From Gluconacetobacter liquefaciens (lineage in GTDB: Bacteria > Pseudomonadota > Alphaproteobacteria > Acetobacterales > Acetobacteraceae), in the NCBI RefSeq assembly GCF_003350405.1, contig NZ_QQAW01000017.1, positions 1 to 46,988 on the forward strand: a DNA stretch of 46,988 nucleotides, given 5' to 3'. Below are positions 41,266 to 46,988 of this stretch, one piece after another. Under the pieces are notes generated by a model that searched no databases, was not told where the DNA came from, and saw nothing but the letters and a program-made list of their open reading frames with translations. The position numbers were made by a program, and so were the translations under genes. The stretch's first letter is position 1. Each line of letters begins with the position of its first letter.

Positions 41266-42158
41266 TCGGACGTGATACCGCCCGGTTGCAGCAGGTCGCC
41301 GATAAACAGCGCGATCTTCTGCGAGTGGGCGGTGCTGACGGGGTGGATGGCATAGAAGGTCACCGGGTCCGGTTCCCAGCCTTCCATCACCGTGACCAGC
41401 CGTCCTGTCCGAACGGCCTCTTCGACCTCCCACAGGGATTTCTGGGTCATGCCCATGCCGGCCAGCGCCCATTGCACCGGCAGTTCCGAATTGCTGGAGG
41501 CCAGCAGCCCGTCGATCCGCCAGGGGCGCGCGGCATCCCCACGGCCGAAGCGCCATGTGGCCCGGCACTGGCCGGTCATGTTGGCCACCAGGCAGTCATG
41601 GTGGGCGAGATCGGCGGGCGACCTCGGGGTACCCCGGCGGGCCAGATAGTCCGGGCTGGCCACCAGCACGCGGCGGCTTTCCATCAGGCGCCGGCCGGTC
41701 AGGGTGGTATCCACCACCGGCGCGCCGCGAATGGCGATGTCGAACCCTTCGCCGACGATGTCGGCCATCCGGTCCTCCAATGTCAGATGCACGCGGATGC
41801 CCGGATGGCGGCGGACGAAACCGGCGATGAACGGCGCCAGCCGCAAGCGTCCGAACGGGGTGGGGGCGGTGACGCGCAGCATGCCGCCGGGGGCGCTGAC
41901 CGTTTCGCGCACCCGTGCTTCCATCCTCTCCGTGGCGGTCAGGATCGCGGTCGCTTCGTCCAGATAGACGCGCCCGGCCTCGGTCAGGGTCTGGCGTCGT
42001 GTGGTGCGTACCAGCAGGCGCGTGCCCAGCCGGTGTTCCAGCCGCGCCAGCCGGTCGCTGACCACCGAGGGGGCCAGGCCCAGATGGCGCGCCGCCGCCG
42101 ACAGGCCGCCATGGCGGACGATTTCGACCATCACCCGCATTTCGTCGATGTCGCGCAT
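41250..42158 (-). CDS. LysR-family transcriptional regulator
   Basis: This 302-residue protein has an N-terminal helix-turn-helix (about 15-60; GGLSAAARHLGLAPSVVSDRL) and an effector-binding domain (about 88-290) with LTGRRLMESRRVLVASPDYL, typical of the CrgA/DmlR-like LysR group. It is divergent from the aldo/keto reductase gene; a symmetric site lies just upstream (42172-42187). It probably controls that gene and perhaps itself. Confidence 0.92.
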   Translation of the reverse strand: MRDIDEMRVMVEIVRHGGLSAAARHLGLAPSVVSDRLARLEHRLGTRLLVRTTRRQTLTEAGRVYLDEATAILTATERMEARVRETVSAPGGMLRVTAPTPFGRLRLAPFIAGFVRRHPGIRVHLTLEDRMADIVGEGFDIAIRGAPVVDTTLTGRRLMESRRVLVASPDYLARRGTPRSPADLAHHDCLVANMTGQCRATWRFGRGDAARPWRIDGLLASSNSELPVQWALAGMGMTQKSLWEVEEAVRTGRLVTVMEGWEPDPVTFYAIHPVSTAHSQKIALFIGDLLQPGGITSDQADS

Positions 42159-42171
42159 CGTTCGCCTTTTC

Positions 42172-42187
42172 CGGAAACTGTTTTCCG
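42172..42187. promoter_or_regulatory. Inverted repeat, candidate LysR operator
   Basis: CGGAAA-CTGT-TTTCCG is a perfect six-base inverted repeat, 14 bases from the LysR start and 73 bases from the aldo/keto reductase start. Its position between divergent genes fits a LysR-type binding site, but it is not the classical T-N11-A form with certainty. Confidence 0.45.
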
Positions 42188-42259
42188 ATTTTGACGGTTA
42201 TCATTCCCGGCCCGGCGCGCCCATAGTCCCGCTGACCGATCCGTTACAGGAGGCAATCC

Positions 42260-43318
42260 ATGCAGTATCGTCAGCTCGGCCGGTCCGGCCTGCGTCTCTC
42301 GGCTTTCACGCTCGGGACCATGACGTTCGGGGGCAAGGGCGCATTCGCCAAGACCGGCAATACCGACCTCGCGGGCGCGCAGCGGCAGATCGACATGTGC
42401 ATCGAGGCCGGGATCAATATCTTCGATACCGCCGATATCTATTCCGCCGGCGTGTCGGAGGAGATTCTTGGAGCGGCCCTGAAAGGGCGGTCTTCGGACA
42501 TCCTGGTCAGCACCAAGACGCGCTTCCGCATGGGCGAGGGGGCGAACGATGCCGGCCTGTCGCGCTATCACATCGTCGCGGCGGCCGAGGCCAGCCTGCG
42601 CCGGCTGGGTCGCGACCATATCGACCTGTATTACCTGCATGAATGGGACGGCCAGACCCCGCTGGACGAAACGCTGGAGGCGCTGGACACGCTGACCCGC
42701 TCGGGCAAGATCCGCTATGCCGGGGTGTCCAATTTCTCGGGCTGGCACCTGATGAAGGCGTTGAGCACGGCGGAGCGTCATCGCCTGATCGCCCCGGTGG
42801 CGCAGCAGATCTATTATTCGCTCCAGGCGCGCGAGGCGGAATACGAATTGCTGCCGGTGGCGCTGGATCAGGGCATCGGCGTGCAGGTGTGGAGCCCGCT
42901 GGCGGGTGGCCTGCTGTCGGGCAAGCATCGGCGCGGCAAGCCCGAGCCCGAGGGCACGCGCCAGTTGGCCCAGTGGGGCGAACCGCCGGTTTACGATGTC
43001 GAAAAGCTGTACGATGTCGTCGAGGTTCTGGTGGCGATCGGCGCGGAACGGGGCGTGTCTGCCGCCCAGGTCGCGCTGGCCTGGGTCGCGCATCGTCCGG
43101 CGATCACTTCGGTCGTCATCGGGGCGCGGACCGATGCCCAGCTTGCCGACAATCTGAAGGCGACCGAACTGGCCCTCTCGCTCGAGGAGATGGCGCGTCT
43201 GGATGCGGCCAGTGCTCCGCCGCTGCTTTATCCTTATTGGCATCAGGCGCGCACGGCATCGGATCGCCTGTCGGCGGCGGACCTGCTGTTGCTCGGCCCT
43301 TCGATCAGCAAGGGCTGA
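42260..43318 (+). CDS. Aldo/keto reductase
   Basis: This 352-residue TIM-barrel oxidoreductase has the catalytic tetrad in place: Asp and Tyr in FDTADIYSAG (about 53-62), Lys in LVSTKT (about 81-86) and His in YYLHEWD (about 126-132). NADP-binding VIGARTD (about 288-294) is near the C-terminus. The substrate is unknown. AGGAGG lies about eight bases before ATG 42260. It is followed after six bases by the GlcG-like gene, so the two form an operon under the divergent LysR. Confidence 0.91.
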   Translation: MQYRQLGRSGLRLSAFTLGTMTFGGKGAFAKTGNTDLAGAQRQIDMCIEAGINIFDTADIYSAGVSEEILGAALKGRSSDILVSTKTRFRMGEGANDAGLSRYHIVAAAEASLRRLGRDHIDLYYLHEWDGQTPLDETLEALDTLTRSGKIRYAGVSNFSGWHLMKALSTAERHRLIAPVAQQIYYSLQAREAEYELLPVALDQGIGVQVWSPLAGGLLSGKHRRGKPEPEGTRQLAQWGEPPVYDVEKLYDVVEVLVAIGAERGVSAAQVALAWVAHRPAITSVVIGARTDAQLADNLKATELALSLEEMARLDAASAPPLLYPYWHQARTASDRLSAADLLLLGPSISKG

Positions 43319-43324
43319 GGCGCC

Positions 43325-43861
43325 ATGGCATTCCATCGCCGCATTGCGGCCTGCATGCTCGCGGCCGGCACGGTCGCGGGCCTGATGAACGTGGCACCGG
43401 CCCAGGCGGTGGGCCCGGCTGTCATCACCACCCAGAAACTGTCGTGGGAGATTGCCGACCAACTCGCGGCGGCGGCGGTGCGGATCTGCGCGGCGCGGGG
43501 CTGGTCCGTCACCGCCGCCGTGGTCGATCCGTCCGGCCATGAGCAGGTGATCATCAAGGGCGACACGGTGCCGCTGCAATCGCTGTCGGTATCCTACCGC
43601 AAGGCCTACACGGCCTATGCCTACGGCATGACCTTCGACAAGGACACGACCAGCGCCCTGATCGCGGCCAAGGTCACAGGCCCGCCCAACGGGGCGCTGA
43701 ACACGATTCCGCAGGTTCTGTTTGTGCCCGGCGGGGTGCTGCTGCGCCGGGCGGATCGTTCGGTGCTGGGGGGACTGGGTGTTTCCGGGGCGCCCGGCGG
43801 CGATCTGGACGAGGCCTGCGCGGTTGCGGCGGTTAAGGAGGTATCGCCCCGTTTTCAATGA
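43325..43861 (+). CDS. GlcG/HbpS family protein, secreted
   Basis: This 178-residue protein has a signal peptide (about 1-28, ending PAQAVG) and the GlcG/HbpS (DUF336) domain: LAAAAVRICAARGWSVTAAVVDPSGHEQV, SVSYRKAYTAYAYGM, and the terminal GVSGAPGGDLDEACAVAAV. Some members bind haem or corrinoid-like ligands; the role of most is unknown. It is probably periplasmic and co-transcribed with the aldo/keto reductase. Confidence 0.87.
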   Translation: MAFHRRIAACMLAAGTVAGLMNVAPAQAVGPAVITTQKLSWEIADQLAAAAVRICAARGWSVTAAVVDPSGHEQVIIKGDTVPLQSLSVSYRKAYTAYAYGMTFDKDTTSALIAAKVTGPPNGALNTIPQVLFVPGGVLLRRADRSVLGGLGVSGAPGGDLDEACAVAAVKEVSPRFQ

Positions 43862-43924
43862 CCGGTGTCATGAAAACGGCCGCGTGAAGGGCGTGGCAGT
43901 CATGTGCCATCGCGTCACCATGCC

Positions 43925-43953
43925 CTTGTAACAACGTCCCATTATCCCCATCT
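43925..43953 (+). promoter_or_regulatory. Sigma-32 (RpoH) type promoter of clpB
   Basis: CTTGTAA (43925-43931) and CCCCATCT (43946-43953) are separated by 14 bases. This is close to the heat-shock consensus CTTGAAA-N13/14-CCCCAT-T. It sits about 85 bases before the clpB start, so heat-shock control of clpB is very likely. Confidence 0.7.
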
Positions 43954-44037
43954 CGGCCTTGGTGTGGTGCGCCGTTGCCTCCTGCAGGGATGGCGCCCCC
44001 CAGCTTCAGGTCGCCTGAGTGAAAGGGACATGGGATT

Positions 44038-46641
44038 ATGAATATCGAGAAATTTACGGAACGGTCGCGCGGGTTCCTCCAGGCTGCGCAAACCATTGCG
44101 GTGCGTGAGTATAATCAGCAACTCACGCCCGAACATCTGCTGAAGGCGCTGCTGGACGACCCCGAAGGGGCGGCCTCCGCGCTGATCCGTGCTGCCGGCG
44201 GGCAGGCGCCTGCCATCCAGGCGGCGGTCGAGGCCGCGCTGGCCAAACTGCCCCGTGTGCAGGGTGGCGGGGCCGGTCAGCCTCAGGCTACGCCGGATCT
44301 GGTTCGTCTGCTGGATGCGGCGCAGAGCGCGGCGCAGAAGGCTGGTGATGAATTCGTGGCGCAGGATCGCCTTCTGGTGGCCATCGCCGCGTCGGAAACA
44401 CCCGCCGGTCGCGCGTTGCGTGATGGCGGTGCGACGCCGCAGGCGCTGGACAAGGCGGTTGCCACCATCCGCAAGGGGCGCACCGTGACCAGCGAGAACG
44501 CCGAAGCCAGCTTCGACGCGCTGAAGAAATACGCCCGCGACGTGACCGAAATTGCCCAGCAGGGCAAGCTGGACCCGGTGATCGGGCGCGACGAGGAAAT
44601 TCGGCGTGCAATCCAGGTGCTGGCCCGGCGCAGCAAGAACAATCCGGTCCTGATCGGCGAGCCCGGTGTGGGCAAGACGGCGATCGTGGAAGGGCTGGCC
44701 CTGCGCATCGTCAATGGCGACGTGCCGGAGGCGCTGAAGAACAAGCGGCTGCTCTCGCTCGATCTCGGCGCGCTGGTGGCGGGTGCCAAATTCCGCGGTG
44801 AGTTCGAGGAACGGCTGAAGGCGGTGCTCAAGGAGGTCGAGAGCGCCGAGGGGCAGGTGATCCTGTTCATCGACGAGATGCATACGCTGGTCGGTGCGGG
44901 TCGTAGCGATGGCGCGATGGATGCCTCCAACCTGATCAAGCCGGAGTTGGCACGCGGCACGCTGCATTGCATCGGCGCGACCACGCTGGATGAGTATCGC
45001 AAGTATATAGAGAAGGACGCGGCGCTGGCCCGGCGTTTCCAGCCGGTCTATGTCGGCGAGCCGTCGGTGCCCGACACGATCTCGATCCTGCGCGGCATCA
45101 AGGAGAAGTATGAGCTTCACCACGGCGTGCGGATCACCGACAACGCGCTGGTGGCTGCGGCGACGCTCTCCAACCGCTACATCACCGACCGGTTCCTGCC
45201 CGACAAGGCGATCGACCTGGTGGACGAGGCGGCCAGTCGCCTGCGGATGCAGATCGACAGCAAGCCGGAGGAACTGGACGAACTCGACCGCCGGCTGATC
45301 CAGCTCAAGATCGAGCGCGAGGCCATTCGCAAGGAAGACGATTCCGCCAGCCGCGAGCGTCTGGTGAAGCTGGAAGCCGAACTGGCGGAAATCGAGGAAA
45401 AATCGAACGCCATGTCGGCGGCCTGGCATGCCGAAAAGGATCGGGTGAACGCGATCCAGAAGCTGAAGGAACAGCTCGATCAGGCGCGTTCGGATGTCGA
45501 GGTCGCCCAGCGGCGCGGCGATCTGGGCCGGGCGTCGGAGCTGATGTACGGCGTCATCCCCAATCTGGAGGGGAAGATCGCCAGTGCGCAGGAGGCCAAC
45601 GAGAGTGCCGCCGCCGGTGCCGGGCTGGTCAGCGAGGCCGTGACCGAGCAGGGCATCGCCTCCGTCGTGTCGCGTTGGACCGGCGTGCCGGTGGACCGCA
45701 TGCTGGAAGGCGAGCGGGCCAAGCTGCTGCGGATGGAGGACGAACTGCGGCGCAGCGTGGTGGGTCAGGAACCGGCGCTGAAGGCCGTGGCCAACGCGGT
45801 GCGGCGTGCCCGTGCGGGCTTGCAGGACCCCAATCGGCCGATCGGCTCGTTCCTCTTCCTCGGCCCGACGGGCGTGGGCAAGACCGAGCTGTGCAAGGCG
45901 TTGGCCCGTTTCCTGTTCGACGACGAGAAGGCTCTGCTGCGCGTCGACATGAGCGAGTTCATGGAGAAGCACGCGGTCTCCCGCCTGATCGGCGCGCCTC
46001 CGGGCTATGTCGGTTACGAGGAAGGCGGCGTGTTGACCGAGGCTGTGCGGCGCCGGCCCTATCAGGTGATCCTGTTCGACGAGGTGGAGAAGGCGCACGA
46101 GGATGTCTTCAACGTCCTGCTCCAGGTGCTCGATGACGGACGCCTGACGGACGGGCAGGGGCGGACGGTCGATTTCCGCAACACCATCATCGTCCTGACC
46201 AGCAATCTGGGGTCCGACGTTCTGGCGCATCTGCCGGACAATGAATCCACCGATATGGTGCAGGCCGAGGTCATGAAGGTGGTGCGCAATCACTTCCGGC
46301 CGGAATTCCTCAACCGCCTGGACGAGATCATCCTGTTCTCCCGCCTCCAGCGGGCGGACATGACGCGGATCGTCGATATCCAGATCGGGCGCCTGCGCAA
46401 GCTGCTGGACGACCGGCATATCGAACTGGACCTGGACGAGCCGGGGCATCTCTGGCTGGCCGAGGAAGGGTATGATCCGGTTTACGGTGCGCGTCCGCTG
46501 AAGCGGGTGATCCAGCGCACGCTGCAGAACCCCCTGGCCGGGTTGCTGCTGGATGGCACCATCCATGACGGCGAGCGCATCAAGGTGTCGGCCGACGACA
46601 AGGGTCTGACCATCAACGGCCGGTCGATCGCCGAAGGCTGA
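44038..46641 (+). CDS. clpB: ATP-dependent disaggregase ClpB
   Basis: This 867-residue AAA+ protein has a Clp N-domain (about 1-150), first ATPase domain with Walker A GEPGVGKT (about 207-214) and Walker [10 protein letters not shown], a coiled-coil middle domain (about 400-530, rich in Glu/Lys/Leu), and a second ATPase domain with GPTGVGKT (about 608-615). The middle domain marks it as ClpB and not ClpA/ClpC. It rescues aggregated proteins with DnaK. The start is ATG 44038. A heat-shock promoter precedes it and a terminator follows. Confidence 0.97.
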   Translation: MNIEKFTERSRGFLQAAQTIAVREYNQQLTPEHLLKALLDDPEGAASALIRAAGGQAPAIQAAVEAALAKLPRVQGGGAGQPQATPDLVRLLDAAQSAAQKAGDEFVAQDRLLVAIAASETPAGRALRDGGATPQALDKAVATIRKGRTVTSENAEASFDALKKYARDVTEIAQQGKLDPVIGRDEEIRRAIQVLARRSKNNPVLIGEPGVGKTAIVEGLALRIVNGDVPEALKNKRLLSLDLGALVAGAKFRGEFEERLKAVLKEVESAEGQVILFIDEMHTLVGAGRSDGAMDASNLIKPELARGTLHCIGATTLDEYRKYIEKDAALARRFQPVYVGEPSVPDTISILRGIKEKYELHHGVRITDNALVAAATLSNRYITDRFLPDKAIDLVDEAASRLRMQIDSKPEELDELDRRLIQLKIEREAIRKEDDSASRERLVKLEAELAEIEEKSNAMSAAWHAEKDRVNAIQKLKEQLDQARSDVEVAQRRGDLGRASELMYGVIPNLEGKIASAQEANESAAAGAGLVSEAVTEQGIASVVSRWTGVPVDRMLEGERAKLLRMEDELRRSVVGQEPALKAVANAVRRARAGLQDPNRPIGSFLFLGPTGVGKTELCKALARFLFDDEKALLRVDMSEFMEKHAVSRLIGAPPGYVGYEEGGVLTEAVRRRPYQVILFDEVEKAHEDVFNVLLQVLDDGRLTDGQGRTVDFRNTIIVLTSNLGSDVLAHLPDNESTDMVQAEVMKVVRNHFRPEFLNRLDEIILFSRLQRADMTRIVDIQIGRLRKLLDDRHIELDLDEPGHLWLAEEGYDPVYGARPLKRVIQRTLQNPLAGLLLDGTIHDGERIKVSADDKGLTINGRSIAEG

Positions 46642-46650
46642 ACGGTTGCC

Positions 46651-46695
46651 GGGGCGGCGCATTGCGGTGCGCTGCCCCATCTGCGGCCCTTTTCG
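46651..46695 (+). terminator. Terminator of clpB
   Basis: GGGGCGGCGCA-TTGCGG-TGCGCTGCCCC (46651-46678) is an 11-base-pair stem with one G-U pair, nine bases after the clpB stop. It is followed by ATCTGCGGCCCTTTT. It probably separates clpB from the rRNA operon that seems to follow. Confidence 0.65.
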
Positions 46696-46733
46696 CCGCC
46701 CTGACATGGAAAAGCAGAAAAAAGTTCATTTTC

Positions 46734-46753
46734 TTATCCACTCCTTATCCACA
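46734..46753 (+). promoter_or_regulatory. Two tandem DnaA boxes
   Basis: TTATCCACT (46734-46742) and TTATCCACA (46745-46753) lie 11 bases apart start to start, about one helical turn. The second is a perfect match to TTATNCACA, the first has one mismatch. They sit in an AT-rich patch about 80 bases before a TTGACA box, upstream of the presumed rRNA leader. Confidence 0.6.
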
Positions 46754-46829
46754 GAGGGGTGTGGGCTCCCGGTTGGATGGGCCGGTTTTCCGGGAAAAAC
46801 AGGGTGTTTGCTGGCGATTTTACGGCGCG

Positions 46830-46988
46830 TTGACATCCCCCCCCCGATCTCCGTAAAACCCGCCTCACCGAACGGCACTACCGCTTCGGACCGGTTCTTT
46901 GACAACAGAATATGGAATGGAAGGGATATGTTGGCGGCGTTCTGACGGCCTTTGAGAGAGGGTTGTTTTAGGTTTTGGTTTTATCTGG
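46830..46988 (+). promoter_or_regulatory. Probable rRNA operon promoter and leader (edge of window)
   Basis: TTGACA (46830-46835) is followed, after a C-rich spacer of 17-18 bases, by GTAAAAC as a weak -10. Further on, GGTTCTTTGACAACAGAAT (from 46893) matches the leader element found before 16S rRNA genes in many alphaproteobacteria. No open frame of note exists here. The 16S gene itself would lie beyond the window, so this is an inference from the leader. Confidence 0.55.

Noticed and set aside
43942-46707. Open frame of 921 codons on the minus strand opposite clpB
   Set aside because: It mirrors clpB codons, is rich in Arg, Gln, His and Pro, and has no domain. High-G+C genes give such long antisense frames. 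The same applies to long minus-strand frames at 16109-18514, 34506-36815, 37083-38036 and 42131-43858.
46700-46988. Chromosomal replication origin at the DnaA boxes
   Set aside because: Only two boxes and no dnaA, hemE or parAB genes nearby; an rRNA leader explains the region better.

Overview
The window looks like chromosomal DNA of an acetic acid bacterium (Acetobacteraceae, of the Gluconacetobacter/Komagataeibacter kind). Grounds for this are the high G+C coding sequence, a periplasmic PQQ dehydrogenase of the glucose/quinate/shikimate family beside a shikimate-dehydrogenase-like gene, several TonB/FecIR iron systems, and an alphaproteobacterial-type rRNA leader at the right edge. The genus is inferred from content; no alignment was run.

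Layout. 1-2584 (minus): an AaeXAB-like aromatic-acid efflux operon (FUSC pump, DUF1656, start of an HlyD protein cut by the window edge). 2898-3632 (minus): a Holin-X-like membrane protein and a small, apparently frameshifted gene. 3689-6277 (plus): a polyamine-type ABC import operon whose ATPase has lost every nucleotide-binding motif and whose permease is very short. 6326-7676: YcgN-like protein, YgjP-like metallopeptidase and tRNA-Leu(TAA). 7704-11961: FecR/FecI divergent from a TonB receptor whose barrel is AT-rich, as if imported. 12304-18271: royal-jelly/yellow-type propeller, AroE-like dehydrogenase, DedA protein, then quinate-type dehydrogenase split into membrane anchor and secreted PQQ subunit. 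18278-19027: a cluster of hairpins and a scar where an amino-acid permease and a cupin regulator have both lost their 5' ends. 19048-20888: a two-gene ABC transporter of unknown substrate. 20960-25250: a second ECF sigma/FecR/TonB receptor system, its FecR frameshifted in a G run. 25223-29522 (minus): a third TonB receptor with DUF3649, PepSY and DUF3325 partners, behind a Fur-box-like site.

29684-38120 is mostly housekeeping: NAD kinase, a nitrilase-family hydrolase, a CDF metal transporter, serB, miaA, and ilvB-ilvN-ilvC for branched-chain amino acids. 38300-43861 holds small regulator-plus-enzyme units (AraC / methyltransferase / GNAT / FAH; LysR / aldo-keto reductase / GlcG-like protein). 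44038-46641 is clpB behind a clear sigma-32-type promoter. The window ends in what looks like the leader of an rRNA operon, preceded by two DnaA boxes.

Three copies of a ~120-bp intergenic element with a perfect terminator-like hairpin at each end (15423-15542, 32496-32616, 38167-38285) sit just after gene ends. Together with the degenerate ABC module, this repeat is the most unusual structure seen here.
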